A stretch of DNA of 64,000 nt, from assembly GCF_003002825.1 (NCBI RefSeq), contig NZ_PVTE01000002.1, positions 1 to 64,000 of the forward strand, read 5' to 3'. The DNA comes from Spirosoma oryzae. GTDB taxonomy: Bacteria > Bacteroidota > Bacteroidia > Cytophagales > Spirosomataceae. This document shows, piece after piece, positions 10,446-19,984 of the stretch (its first letter is position 1; the number at the start of each line of letters is the position of its first letter). A program made the translations under genes and the position numbers. Below the pieces are notes generated by a model. The model did no database searches and was not told the DNA's origin. It saw only the letters and a program-made list of their open reading frames with translations.

Positions 10446-10490
10446 CTATATAGTATAGTTCAATGTATAATATAATACAACTATATTATA
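10446..10490. promoter_or_regulatory. AT-rich palindromic operator candidate
   Basis: Immediately before the repressor start lies a 45-base AT stretch with several dyads. CTATATAG at 10446-10453 is a perfect 8-mer. TATAGTT 10454-10460 pairs with AACTATA 10479-10485. GTATAATATAATAC at 10465-10478 is a palindrome with its own centre. This is the expected place for an XRE repressor to bind its own gene and the divergent polymerase gene. Binding is inferred. Confidence 0.5.
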
Positions 10491-10570
10491 TTGCTCACAA
10501 AACGTTGGTCAAATCTACAATAATTCCGTACAGAATACGCGCATACTGTGTGCTTTTCATCTGTCTGTTT

Positions 10571-11836
10571 ATGAACCGGAACCGTCTGCACGCCAATACG
10601 GCCCCTACTGTGCTGTTTATCGATATGAACAGTTTTTTCGCGTCCTGCGAGCAGCAGGTAAATTTTTGGCTACGCGGCCGGCCGGTGGGTGTATGCGTCT
10701 ATACGGGCCGGCAAGGGTGCGTAATTTCACCGTCGATCGAAGCCAAACAACGGGGCGTCAAAACCGGGATGCGGCTGGATGAAGCCATGGTACTTTGCCC
10801 TGACCTTATACCGGTCGAGACACACCCGGCGCGGTACCGCGAATTTCACGTTAAAATCATCGCCTTGCTGCGAACGTTCTGCGACGATGTGCTGCCGAAA
10901 AGCATTGACGAAGCGATTGTCGACCTGACTAATTATCAGCTTGCCTATCCTGATCCCCGCCACGTTGCGCAGGCGATCAAACGAGCTATCCGGGAGCGGG
11001 TAGGCGATTATCTGCGCTGCTCAATCGGTATCGCACCGAATGCGTTTCTGGCAAAACTGGCTTCCGACGTACAAAAACCCGACGGGCTTACCTTGATCGC
11101 ACCCGACACGCTCGACGGCATTTTACAAACGCTCCGGCTTACCGATCTACCGGGCATCGGCCACCGAATGGCCGAGCGGCTGCAACGGCACAACATCAAT
11201 ACGCCTATCGATCTGCGTTATTCCTCACCCGAACACCTGAAAGCCGTTTGTCAAAGTGTAATTGGCTGGCGCTGGCACATCCGGCTGAATTTCGGCGGTG
11301 AAGTCGATCTGGAGCCCAGTGAAGCATACAAAAGTATGTCGGCTATGCGTACGATCTCAGCAGAGCAGCGGGGTACACCGGATAAGCTGGCCGAACTGCT
11401 CAGAGCACTTTGCCTGACTTTAGAACGGCGTATGGTGCAGCACGCCGTCTTCTGCCAGGAACTGTCGTTCTCCTGCCGTTACCAGTCAGGCCAGACATAC
11501 CAGTGCGAAATCAAACTACAACCACCTAAACAGGATGGGCCCGAACTGTACGAACTGATTCAGCAACGCATCGTAGCGTTTCAGAAACGGCATCCTCGTC
11601 AGGCAGTGCTGAACGGGCAGCTTCGATCCATGACCGTGGCCGTTTTCCGGTTTGTGCTTGCCGAACAGGTTCCGCTCGACTTATTCGCCGATACAAGTCG
11701 TAAGGACAAACTTCGTCAGACGCTGTACGATTTAAAGGCCCGTTACGGCTCCGAGAAGCTGATGCGAGCCAGTGAACTCACCGACGACCCCGTGTACCGC
11801 GACGTCATAGGCTTTGGGAACATCAACGATCTATAA
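10571..11836 (+). CDS. Y-family translesion DNA polymerase (DinB/UmuC-like)
   Basis: This 421-residue enzyme is a low-fidelity polymerase for copying past DNA damage. It has the first catalytic aspartate in VLFIDMNSFFAS, the second acidic pair in KSIDEAIVD, the SIGIAPNAFLAKLASD palm segment and a helix-hairpin-helix LTDLPGIGHRMAERL. Near the C-terminus QVPLDLF (from Gln366) fits the beta-clamp binding consensus QxxLxLF. The ATG at 10571 gives a normal N-terminus; the open frame to 10463 runs through the operator and is ignored. It is divergent from the S24 repressor and converges on the Fpg-type gene with a 6-base overlap. Confidence 0.93.
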   Translation: MNRNRLHANTAPTVLFIDMNSFFASCEQQVNFWLRGRPVGVCVYTGRQGCVISPSIEAKQRGVKTGMRLDEAMVLCPDLIPVETHPARYREFHVKIIALLRTFCDDVLPKSIDEAIVDLTNYQLAYPDPRHVAQAIKRAIRERVGDYLRCSIGIAPNAFLAKLASDVQKPDGLTLIAPDTLDGILQTLRLTDLPGIGHRMAERLQRHNINTPIDLRYSSPEHLKAVCQSVIGWRWHIRLNFGGEVDLEPSEAYKSMSAMRTISAEQRGTPDKLAELLRALCLTLERRMVQHAVFCQELSFSCRYQSGQTYQCEIKLQPPKQDGPELYELIQQRIVAFQKRHPRQAVLNGQLRSMTVAVFRFVLAEQVPLDLFADTSRKDKLRQTLYDLKARYGSEKLMRASELTDDPVYRDVIGFGNINDL

Positions 11837-12652
11837 AGGCAACCGCTGCTCGTTCGGGCAGAAAAACGTGGTACGTCCGCCTACGGTTATCCGTTCGATC
11901 CGAGTCTGGCAACGTGGGCAGAACTTGTGTGCGTCGACATCATCGTACGGGGAGTCGTCCCACTCACGCACGTGAATCAGGAAATCAGCAGGGAAATTCC
12001 GATAAGCGGCCTCATGCTGAATAGCCGTTTCCAGCACATACCGGATCGAGCGGTGAAGCTGCTCCAACTGCGCATCGGTAAGTGTGTTCGCCCGTTGCTC
12101 GGGATGAATAAATGCCTGAAACAGTACCTCATCGACAATCCAGTTGCCAATACCGGCCACGACCTGTTGATCGAGTAAAACCGGTTTGATGGGTGACTTC
12201 CTGGTCCGAACCCGCTGCGTCAGTTCGTCCAGTGAAATAGCCAGTGCATCGGAGCCGATCTTCTTCGCTTTCAGAAACGCATCGATATCCTTCACCAGAC
12301 CAACCCGCTCGAATTTTCGCGGACACAGGAATCCCAGATTGAAGCCGCTTGTAAATTCAAAAACGATTCGGGCGAACCGAGGCCGGTCAAGTGACGCGTG
12401 GTAGTATTCAAGATCGCCTGTCATGCCGAAGTGCATGCGAACGATTATGTCAGGATCGTCGGTATAGACAAACAGATTTTTGCCCACCCGATAGGTACCC
12501 GTAAACTGCCGACCATCGAGCGCCTGCTGAAGCTGTGCATAGTCGGTTGTCAGCAGCTTCTTATCTTCCACGTCAATGTGTTGAATGGGCTGATTGAGCG
12601 CGGACGACTCCAGATACTGACGTCTTATCTCTACTTCGGGTAATTCGGGCAT
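11831..12652 (-). CDS. mutM: Formamidopyrimidine-DNA glycosylase family protein (Fpg/Nei)
   Basis: This 273-residue enzyme belongs to the Fpg/Nei family, which excises oxidised bases and cleaves the abasic strand. The N-terminus MPELPEVEIRR keeps the catalytic Pro2, Glu3 and Glu6; a conserved lysine is in RVGKNLFVY; the helix-two-turn-helix region is GIGNWIVDEVLFQA. The C-terminal zinc finger has CPRC and FFC, but the final CxxC reads CPNE, so the fourth zinc cysteine is replaced by glutamate. I read the codon as GAG with no frame change. Substrate range may differ from classical MutM. It converges on the translesion polymerase gene. Confidence 0.9.
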   Translation of the reverse strand: MPELPEVEIRRQYLESSALNQPIQHIDVEDKKLLTTDYAQLQQALDGRQFTGTYRVGKNLFVYTDDPDIIVRMHFGMTGDLEYYHASLDRPRFARIVFEFTSGFNLGFLCPRKFERVGLVKDIDAFLKAKKIGSDALAISLDELTQRVRTRKSPIKPVLLDQQVVAGIGNWIVDEVLFQAFIHPEQRANTLTDAQLEQLHRSIRYVLETAIQHEAAYRNFPADFLIHVREWDDSPYDDVDAHKFCPRCQTRIERITVGGRTTFFCPNEQRLPL

Positions 12653-12983
12653 GACTTTTTTTATCCGCCCTAACCGCTTGTCTACGATGGTTGTTTTGCG
12701 GAGCGTAAGGTCGTAGAAACAGCCTCCACAACCCGCCCAACCGTTTAATAAACATTCAGTTAGACACTAAACAGATTGTCTGTCAATTGATTGGCTATGA
12801 ACTTTGCTTGATTTTCTCTAGTTATGGTAGACAATATTGCCAAAGCGCATAGCGTTACGGTACTGCCTGTGACTGGCATTTTGCCTTCACGCAGCTCTTT
12901 CAACTAACCCAGCCAGCTGTCTGACGGAACACCTTCTACACGTAGTTCGAGTGCATGTTAAACCGTTAAACTGAAAAATCAGT
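12653..12983. other. 331-base intergenic region, no gene seen
   Basis: This gap separates the divergent mutM and coiled-coil genes. It should hold both promoters, but no full TTG/TAnnTTTG pair is visible on either strand. A short palindrome GGCATTTTGCC lies near 12878. Open frames here are short and lack protein-like composition. Confidence 0.5.
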
Positions 12984-13922
12984 ATGGAAAACAACAATCC
13001 CCAACGCTCCAAAACAAATGGTGCTCTCTTAGCCGCCCTCATTATCATGACGGGTCTGGCAGGCGTATCCAGCTATCTGTATTTCGATCAGAAAAAGGAA
13101 TCGGAAAGCCAGGAAGTCACCATTTCGGAGCGTGTCGAAGAGTTGTCGACTACCCGCACCAAGTTAGATTCTATCTCGACGGCACTGGATGCCAAAATCG
13201 CCGAAGTTCAGAAACTAGGTGGTGACGTTACAGAATTAGAGAAAGTAAAAGCGCAACTGGAACAGGACAAGGCGTCGCTCCGTCGTGGTAACCGTGTTTC
13301 GATTGCGAAATACGAAGCGAAAATCAAGCAGTACGAAGCATTCCTGGTCGAGAAAGATACTCTGATTGCCAATCTGCAACGCGAAAACGTAACATTGGCG
13401 TCGAACGTCAAAGTGCTTGACGAGGAAAATACGGGCTTGAAAACACAGCGCCAGGTACTCCGGGACTCGGTTACAACATACGCCAGCCAAAATCAGGAAC
13501 TCAGCACCAAAGTGACGCGGGCTTCGGCATTGCGGGCACAAAACGTAAAAGTATTTGCGGTGAACGCCCGGGGCAAAGTGAAGGAAGATGATTCGTACAA
13601 GGCGAAGAAGCTTGACAAGATCAAACTGACCTACACGCTACTCGACAATCCGCTGACTCGCGAAGAACCGAAAGAAGTCTACGTTCGGGTGCTTGACCCA
13701 AATGGTGCCGTTGTGTCGGACATGGCTAACGGATCGGGTACGTTCACCGTCGATGGCAATGAAACCATCTACACGACGAAGCAAACAGTTAGCTATACAA
13801 ACAACAACCAAAACGTTGAACTGCTGTATTCGCGCGGTATTCCTTACAAGCCTGGTAAGTACACGGTTGAACTGTACTCGGAAGGTTTCCGCATCGGAGC
13901 CGGCGAATTCGCCATTCGCTAA
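12984..13922 (+). CDS. Membrane-anchored coiled-coil protein of unknown function
   Basis: This 312-residue protein has a short cytoplasmic N-terminus, one transmembrane helix (about 14-32, LLAALIIMTGLAGVSSYLYF) and a long coiled coil (about 40-180, rich in E, K, Q and L heptads). A compact C-terminal beta-rich domain (about 190-312) contains VYVRVLDPNGAVV and YKPGKYTVELYSEGFRIGAGEF. The tail resembles an Ig-like fold. I recognise it only as a conserved Bacteroidota hypothetical; it could be an envelope spacer or a partner of a cell-wall system. It is followed by its own terminator. Confidence 0.8.
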   Translation: MENNNPQRSKTNGALLAALIIMTGLAGVSSYLYFDQKKESESQEVTISERVEELSTTRTKLDSISTALDAKIAEVQKLGGDVTELEKVKAQLEQDKASLRRGNRVSIAKYEAKIKQYEAFLVEKDTLIANLQRENVTLASNVKVLDEENTGLKTQRQVLRDSVTTYASQNQELSTKVTRASALRAQNVKVFAVNARGKVKEDDSYKAKKLDKIKLTYTLLDNPLTREEPKEVYVRVLDPNGAVVSDMANGSGTFTVDGNETIYTTKQTVSYTNNNQNVELLYSRGIPYKPGKYTVELYSEGFRIGAGEFAIR

Positions 13923-13940
13923 GTCGACATAGTACACAAC

Positions 13941-13974
13941 AGAAAAGCACCGGGCCAACGTCCGGTGCTTTTCT
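13941..13974. terminator. Bidirectional terminator
   Basis: A 13-bp stem (13941-13953 with 13962-13974) with A/T flanks sits between convergent genes ending at 13922 (plus) and 13989 (minus). Confidence 0.85.
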
Positions 13975-13988
13975 GCTGTAGGGTAATA

Positions 13989-14432
13989 CTAATCGCGATA
14001 ACCGGTGAACGATAGACTGCTATCCTGCCCGCTTTGGTTAGTCAACTGCAGCACGTTTGCCTGCGTTTCCATTCCATTACTGGTGAAAATACGATCCCAT
14101 TGCCAGCTGCCGATAGTCTTTCCCGCCTGCTTAAGCGTAACAACGTCCCCGTTGCGCTGTAACAAGACGTGCGAAAGTTGCTGCGCTGTCTTCGTCGGGT
14201 GGAATTGCGTGTAGACCAGTGTAACCGTGCTATCTGTTTCTGGTTTGACAAGTAACTGTGGCAATTGCCCTGTAGTCAGCTCCACGAAAAGCGGGTTGAC
14301 AAAGGCGTTCGTTTTGTAGGTGCCGGCTACCGATCGCGCCAGACTCTGGGGTTCGATATCGTTGGTTTGCTGACAACCGGTCAGCCAACTTGTCAGCAGC
14401 AGGGCCGTGACGGATAGTAGCGGAGTTTTCAT
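13989..14432 (-). CDS. Small lipoprotein of unknown function
   Basis: This is a 147-residue predicted lipoprotein. The ATG at 14432 gives a signal peptide MKTPLLSVTALLLTSWLTGC with lipobox LTGC. The frame is open to 14546, but that extension is basic and overlaps the upstream gene. The mature part has GTYKTNAFV and alternating strands that look like a lipocalin-like or META-like small beta-barrel, without a recognised family. It starts five bases downstream of the transglutaminase-like gene on the same strand, so the two are probably co-transcribed. Confidence 0.75.
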   Translation of the reverse strand: MKTPLLSVTALLLTSWLTGCQQTNDIEPQSLARSVAGTYKTNAFVNPLFVELTTGQLPQLLVKPETDSTVTLVYTQFHPTKTAQQLSHVLLQRNGDVVTLKQAGKTIGSWQWDRIFTSNGMETQANVLQLTNQSGQDSSLSFTGYRD

Positions 14433-14436
14433 GGTC

Positions 14437-15303
14437 TTATGCAGCGGTAGTTGTTTGGTTGGTAGACCCCGCTTCGGCCGGAACCGTTGCCGGCTCAACA
14501 GCTTTTTTTTCAGCCTCAGCTTCATCGACCGCGTCGACCCACACACGCATTGTATTCAGATCCATATTCCCGAACTGCGTGGTAAAGGCTACATCGGCAG
14601 CATCACGCCCGTACGCAACGGTGATACGATTACCCCGGGGTTTATCCTGTGTGGCGTCGAACGTATACCAGCGCCCACCGACGTAGGCTTCAAACCAGGC
14701 ATGCATGTCCATCGGATCAAGCTTGTACAGGTAGCCAACGACCATACGCGCCGGAATATTCAACGACCGGCATAATGAAATGCCCAGGTGGGTATAATCC
14801 CGACACACGCCAACCCGACTCTGTGCCGTATCGACGGCCGACGTGCTGGCGTTACTTGTCCCATACTGGTATTTTATGTTGGTATGAATCCAGCTGCGGA
14901 TCGCTTCGACCTGGTCATAGCCCGGTAACGCACCGTTGGTAATGTCAGCAGCTAAATTACCCTGCATGTCCGACTGACAGTAACGGCTCGGCAAGGTATA
15001 GTGCAGTAGCTCGTCGGGCAACTCCTCGATGGGCGTGTACGGCGCTCCGGGCGCGACGTCGATGTCATCGGCGGTCTGTACAGTTGCCGAGAAATTAATC
15101 GAAAAAGGGCCTTCGGGCGCAATGACGCGCTGACACAGGTTACCGTACATATCGGTAAATTCGGTCACCGTTACGGCGGGGGTAATATCGTACTCCTCTT
15201 TCATGATCCATTGGCCATCACCTGAGCGGGGCCGCAGCATCAGGATCAACGGGGTTGTCTCTTTGGCATCGAATTGTAGTTCACAGCCAGCGTTCAGTTG
15301 CAT
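14437..15303 (-). CDS. Transglutaminase-like cysteine protease-fold protein
   Basis: This 288-residue protein has an N-terminal beta region found in bacterial transglutaminase-like proteins (about 1-120) and a core with the catalytic triad: Cys in VGVCRDYTH, His in DMHAWFEAY and Asp in TFDATQD. Such proteins act as peptidases or amidases rather than true cross-linkers. There is no signal peptide, so it is probably cytoplasmic. The C-terminal 30 residues are acidic and Ala/Glu-rich and look disordered. It lies directly upstream of the small lipoprotein gene. Confidence 0.88.
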   Translation of the reverse strand: MQLNAGCELQFDAKETTPLILMLRPRSGDGQWIMKEEYDITPAVTVTEFTDMYGNLCQRVIAPEGPFSINFSATVQTADDIDVAPGAPYTPIEELPDELLHYTLPSRYCQSDMQGNLAADITNGALPGYDQVEAIRSWIHTNIKYQYGTSNASTSAVDTAQSRVGVCRDYTHLGISLCRSLNIPARMVVGYLYKLDPMDMHAWFEAYVGGRWYTFDATQDKPRGNRITVAYGRDAADVAFTTQFGNMDLNTMRVWVDAVDEAEAEKKAVEPATVPAEAGSTNQTTTAA

Positions 15304-15425
15304 AAGATTATGTGTTGTCTGTCAACGTTCAAGCCCGAAGAATCCCCTTTTGTTTAGCATATACAGGAAAATCATTCACGACCTAAGCACAGCACTATAA
15401 GGGTATTTATTGACAAGATTATTTA

Positions 15426-15473
15426 AAAAACGGCAAAGCCACCTCAGTTTCCCGAAGTGGCTTTGCCGTTTTT
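15426..15473 (-). terminator. Terminator of the rpoBC operon
   Basis: A 17-bp perfect stem (15457-15473 with 15426-15442) is followed on the minus strand by a T run. It lies 13 bases after the rpoC stop. Confidence 0.9.
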
Positions 15474-15486
15474 AGTATATCTCTGG

Positions 15487-18400
15487 CTAGGCCAGTGCTT
15501 TACGCTTGCTCTTGGTGAATTGCTCTTTCGATTCGGTGATCGTTTCGAGTTCTTCTTTCGAACCTACGATTGCGTTTAGGTAGCGACGGATACCCGTACC
15601 GGCCGGAATCAGGTGACCGACGATAACGTTCTCTTTGAGACCGTCGAGCATGTCACGCTTACCACGGATCGACGCTTCGCTCAGTACTTTCGTCGTTTCC
15701 TGGAACGAAGCAGCCGAGATGAAGCTATCTGTACCGAGCGATGACTGGGTGATACCCATCAGCGTCGGTTGCGATACAGCAGCCATAGCATCACGAACTT
15801 GTACGAGCGCCATGTCACGCCGTTTCAGGCTTGAGTTTTCATCACGCAGCTGACGGCTCGTAACGATCTGCCCAGGCTTCACGTTTGGAGAATCGCCCGC
15901 GTCGACAACCACTTTCGCATCGAGAACTTTGTCATTCTCTTCGCGGAAAGCCCATTTGTCGACAACCTGACCTTCGAGGAAGTTGGTATCACCCGAGTCG
16001 ATGATCTCAACTTTCTGCATCATCTGCCGAACAATGGCTTCAATGTGCTTATCGTTGATTTTCACCCCTTGCAAGCGGTATACTTCCTGAATCTCGTTCA
16101 CCAGGTACTCCTGAACGGCTGTCGGACCTTTGATGGCCAGAATGTCGCTCGGCGTAATGGCACCATCAGACAGCGGAGCGCCAGCCCGGACGAAGTCATT
16201 ATCCTGTACAAGGATAAACTTCGACAGCGGTACCAGGTACTTCTTCTTCGTACCGTCTTTCGACTCGATGAAGATTTCGCGGTTACCACGCTTGATCGTA
16301 CCGTATGTAACGACACCGTCGATTTCACTGACAACCGCCGGGTTCGACGGGTTACGTGCTTCGAACAGTTCCGTTACCCGTGGCAGACCACCGGTAATGT
16401 CGCGGGTTTTACCAACGTTACGCGGAATCTTCGCCAACGGCTGACCCGCTTTGATTTTCTGACCTGCTTTCACGACCAGACGCGAACCAACCGGCAGGTT
16501 GTAGCTTTTCTGTAGCAACCCTGACGAATCAGCATCGGGCAGGTGCAGCGACAGCGTTGTCGTGCCTTGTACTACGATGGCTGGGTTTTTCGCTTTGTCG
16601 CGGGTTTCGATGATAACCATCTCCTGGAAGCCCGTCTGTTCGTCAAACTCTTCCCGGTAGGTAATACCATCTTCAATCGCGTCGAAGTTCAGCGAACCCG
16701 TCAGTTCAGACAGAATAACGGCGTTGTAAGGGTCCCACGCACAAATGTCGTCGCCTTTCTTCACCAGTTGACCGTCTTTCACCCGCAGGAAAGCACCGTA
16801 TGGTACGTTGTTGCTGATAAGAACGATGTTACGGTCTTGTGGATCAACGATCCGGACTTCACCCGAACGACCCATAACAACCGTCTGTGCGTTACCTTCA
16901 GCATCTTCCGATTCTACGGTCCGCATTTCTTCGAACTCAACCAGACCGTCAAACTTCGCTTTGATCGATGCGTCGACCGCGATGTTCGACGCCGTACCAC
17001 CCACGTGGAAGGTACGGAGAGTCAGCTGCGTACCCGGCTCACCGATTGACTGCGATGCGATAACGCCCACAGCTTCCCCGATGTCGACCATACGACCCGA
17101 CGCCAGGTTACGACCATAACACTTCGCGCACACGCCCTGACGAGCTTCGCAGGTCAGTACCGACCGGATTTCAACCGTTTCGATGCTGGTTTCGTCGATC
17201 GCTGCGGCAATTTCTTCCGTGATCAATTCACCAGAACCGACAATTTTCAGCGGCTTACCGTCGGCATCTTTTACCAGCGGATCGAATACGTCGTGTACCG
17301 TTGTACGGCCCAGAATCCGCTCCGACAGAGGTTCAACGATGTCTTCGTTATCTTTCAGCGCCGACACCTGTAGACCACGCAGCGTACCACAGTCGTCTTC
17401 GACAATGATAACATCCTGGGCTACATCGTGCAGACGACGGGTCAGGTAACCGGCATCGGCGGTTTTCAACGCCGTATCGGCCAGACCTTTCCGCGCACCG
17501 TGCGTCGAGATAAAGTACTCCAGTACGTCGAGACCTTCTTTGAAGTTCGACAGAATCGGGTTTTCGATGATCTCACCAACCGATCCCTGCAGGTTTTTCT
17601 GCGGCTTGGCCATCAGCCCCCGCATACCACCCAGCTGACGAATCTGCTCACGCGAACCACGGGCTCCCGAGTGCATCATCATGTAGATCGAGTTGAAACC
17701 ACCCTGATCGGCTTCGAGCTGCTTCATCAGCGTTTCGGTCAGGCGCGAGTTTACCCGCGTCCAGATATCGATAACCTGGTTGTAGCGTTCGTTTTCCGTA
17801 ATCAGACCCATTAGGTAGTTATCCCATACGCCCTGCACTTCCGCTTTCGCTTCATCAACGAGCGGCTGCTTGGCTTCTGGAATCATCACGTCGCTCAGAC
17901 CGATCGACAGACCACCTTTGAAGGCCATCTGGAAACCAAGTTCTTTGATTTCGTCGAGGAACTGAGCCGTACGGGCACCACCCGAAATTTTAAAGATCAG
18001 CGCAATGATCTGCTGGAGTTTTTTCTTTGTCAGCAGTTCATTGATATAACCAACCTCTTCTGGTACAGCCTGGTTGAACAGCAGCCGACCCGCAACGGTA
18101 TCGATTACTTTCTCAACGATCTGCCCGCTCTCATCCCGGACTTTCACCCGGCACTTGATATTGGCGTGTTTCGAGATTTTACCTTCGTTGATACCGATGA
18201 TTACCTCTTCGGCACCGTAGAACGTCATGCCTTCGCCCGGAATCGGGTATTCAGGCGTTGACTTACGACCCTTCGTTACGTAGTACAGACCAAGCACCAT
18301 GTCTTGCGACGGTACGGTGATCGGCGCGCCGTTGGCCGGGTTCAGAATATTGTGCGATGCCAGCATCAGCAGCGACGCTTCCAGCACAGCTTCCTGTCCC

Positions 18401-19857
18401 AGTGGTACGTGCACAGCCATCTGGTCACCGTCAAAGTCAGCGTTGAAGGCGGTACAGACGAGTGGGTGCAGCTGAATGGCTTTTCCTTCGATCAGCTTCG
18501 GCTGGAATGCCTGAATACCGAGACGGTGCAGCGTCGGAGCCCGGTTCAGCAGAACAGGATGTCCTTTCAGCACATTTTCCAGAATGTCCCAGATAACGGG
18601 GTCTTTCCGGTCAACGATTTTCTTCGCCGACTTTACCGTCTTCACGATACCCCGCTCGATGAGCTTACGGATAACGAACGGCTTGAACAGCTCGGCCGCC
18701 ATGTCTTTCGGCAGACCACACTCGTGTAGTTTCAGTTCAGGACCAACGACGATAACCGAACGACCCGAATAGTCGACACGCTTACCAAGCAGGTTCTGAC
18801 GGAAACGGCCCTGCTTACCCTTCAGCATGTCAGACAGTGACTTCAGGGCGCGGTTACCTTCCGAACGAACGGCGTTTACCTTACGCGAGTTATCGAACAG
18901 CGAGTCGACAGCTTCCTGCAACATCCGCTTCTCGTTCCGCAGAATTACCTCCGGCGCTTTGATCTCGATCAGGCGTTTCAGACGGTTGTTCCGAATGATA
19001 ACCCGGCGATACAGATCGTTCAAGTCAGACGTGGCAAACCGGCCACCGTCGAGCGGGACGAGTGGGCGCAACTCGGGGGGAATAACGGGTACCATTTTGA
19101 TTACCATCCACTCGGGACGGTTTTCAATCCGGCCGTTTGCCTCCCGGAATGCTTCAACGACTTTCAGCCGCTTCAGCGCTTCCGCTTTCCGCTGCTGTGA
19201 CGTATCCGTAGCAGCAGCGTGGCGCAACGAGTACGACAGTTCGTCGAGCGCTACGCGTGACAGCAGCATTTCCAGCGCTTCCGCACCCATCTTGGCGATG
19301 AACTTGTTCGGGTCCTTATCCTCCAGATGCTGGTTTGTGCTGGGCAGCTTGTCGATGATGTCGAGGTATTCGTCTTCGGTCAGGAAGTCGAGCTGGTTGA
19401 TACCATCTTCGGCTTTCACACCCGGCTGAACGACAACGTACCGTTCGTAATAGATAACCTGATCGAGTTTCTTCGTCGACAGCCCCAGCAGGTATCCGAT
19501 TTTATTAGGCAGCGAACGGAAATACCAGATATGCGCAACAGGCACCACCAGTTCGATGTGGCCCATACGCTCCCGGCGAACTTTTTTCTCGGTCACCTCT
19601 ACACCGCAACGGTCGCAGATAATGCCTTTGTAACGAATCCGTTTGTACTTACCGCAATGACACTCCCAGTCTTTCACCGGTCCGAAAATGCGCTCGCAGA
19701 ACAAGCCGCCCATTTCGGGTTTGTACGTCCGGTAATTGATGGTCTCCGGCTGTGTCACTTCGCCGTAGGAACTCTCCAAAATAGACTCCGGCGACGCCAG
19801 GCTGATCGTCACGCTCTGGAAGTCGCTATTGAGTTTCTTGTTCTTTTTGAACGACAT
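15487..19857 (-). CDS. rpoC: RNA polymerase beta' subunit
   Basis: The 1456-residue catalytic subunit is complete. The N-terminal zinc ribbon uses Cys66, Cys68, Cys81 and Cys84; the active-site magnesium loop NADFDGD starts at about residue 472; a second zinc site is in [15 protein letters not shown]. It starts 127 bases downstream of rpoB, and a long imperfect inverted repeat fills most of that gap. The gene ends the ribosomal/polymerase cluster at a strong terminator. Confidence 0.99.
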   Translation of the reverse strand: MSFKKNKKLNSDFQSVTISLASPESILESSYGEVTQPETINYRTYKPEMGGLFCERIFGPVKDWECHCGKYKRIRYKGIICDRCGVEVTEKKVRRERMGHIELVVPVAHIWYFRSLPNKIGYLLGLSTKKLDQVIYYERYVVVQPGVKAEDGINQLDFLTEDEYLDIIDKLPSTNQHLEDKDPNKFIAKMGAEALEMLLSRVALDELSYSLRHAAATDTSQQRKAEALKRLKVVEAFREANGRIENRPEWMVIKMVPVIPPELRPLVPLDGGRFATSDLNDLYRRVIIRNNRLKRLIEIKAPEVILRNEKRMLQEAVDSLFDNSRKVNAVRSEGNRALKSLSDMLKGKQGRFRQNLLGKRVDYSGRSVIVVGPELKLHECGLPKDMAAELFKPFVIRKLIERGIVKTVKSAKKIVDRKDPVIWDILENVLKGHPVLLNRAPTLHRLGIQAFQPKLIEGKAIQLHPLVCTAFNADFDGDQMAVHVPLGQEAVLEASLLMLASHNILNPANGAPITVPSQDMVLGLYYVTKGRKSTPEYPIPGEGMTFYGAEEVIIGINEGKISKHANIKCRVKVRDESGQIVEKVIDTVAGRLLFNQAVPEEVGYINELLTKKKLQQIIALIFKISGGARTAQFLDEIKELGFQMAFKGGLSIGLSDVMIPEAKQPLVDEAKAEVQGVWDNYLMGLITENERYNQVIDIWTRVNSRLTETLMKQLEADQGGFNSIYMMMHSGARGSREQIRQLGGMRGLMAKPQKNLQGSVGEIIENPILSNFKEGLDVLEYFISTHGARKGLADTALKTADAGYLTRRLHDVAQDVIIVEDDCGTLRGLQVSALKDNEDIVEPLSERILGRTTVHDVFDPLVKDADGKPLKIVGSGELITEEIAAAIDETSIETVEIRSVLTCEARQGVCAKCYGRNLASGRMVDIGEAVGVIASQSIGEPGTQLTLRTFHVGGTASNIAVDASIKAKFDGLVEFEEMRTVESEDAEGNAQTVVMGRSGEVRIVDPQDRNIVLISNNVPYGAFLRVKDGQLVKKGDDICAWDPYNAVILSELTGSLNFDAIEDGITYREEFDEQTGFQEMVIIETRDKAKNPAIVVQGTTTLSLHLPDADSSGLLQKSYNLPVGSRLVVKAGQKIKAGQPLAKIPRNVGKTRDITGGLPRVTELFEARNPSNPAVVSEIDGVVTYGTIKRGNREIFIESKDGTKKKYLVPLSKFILVQDNDFVRAGAPLSDGAITPSDILAIKGPTAVQEYLVNEIQEVYRLQGVKINDKHIEAIVRQMMQKVEIIDSGDTNFLEGQVVDKWAFREENDKVLDAKVVVDAGDSPNVKPGQIVTSRQLRDENSSLKRRDMALVQVRDAMAAVSQPTLMGITQSSLGTDSFISAASFQETTKVLSEASIRGKRDMLDGLKENVIVGHLIPAGTGIRRYLNAIVGSKEELETITESKEQFTKSKRKALA

Positions 19858-19886
19858 TGGTTGGAGATTATAGGTTTTAAACGAAA

Positions 19887-19981
19887 GGTATTCGGCTTAC
19901 AGCTTTCGGTTTACGGTAAGTCAACACAGGAAACTCCTCCTCATTGACTAACCGTAAACCGAAAACTATAAACCGTAAACC
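19887..19981. repeat. Long imperfect inverted repeat between rpoB and rpoC
   Basis: Arms of about 38 bases (19887-19924 with 19944-19981) pair with several mismatches around a 19-base loop. Each arm is built of degenerate copies of a unit like TTTCGGTTTACGG. A sister element occurs at 58681-58765. It lacks a terminator T tract and sits inside an essential operon, so it is more likely a dispersed repeat or an RNA processing site than a terminator. Confidence 0.85.
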
Positions 19982-19984
19982 CCT

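Noticed and set aside
10463..10570. Longer N-terminus of the Y-family polymerase
   Set aside because: The 36 extra residues come from the AT-rich operator region and do not resemble the family; the ATG at 10571 fits the conserved start.
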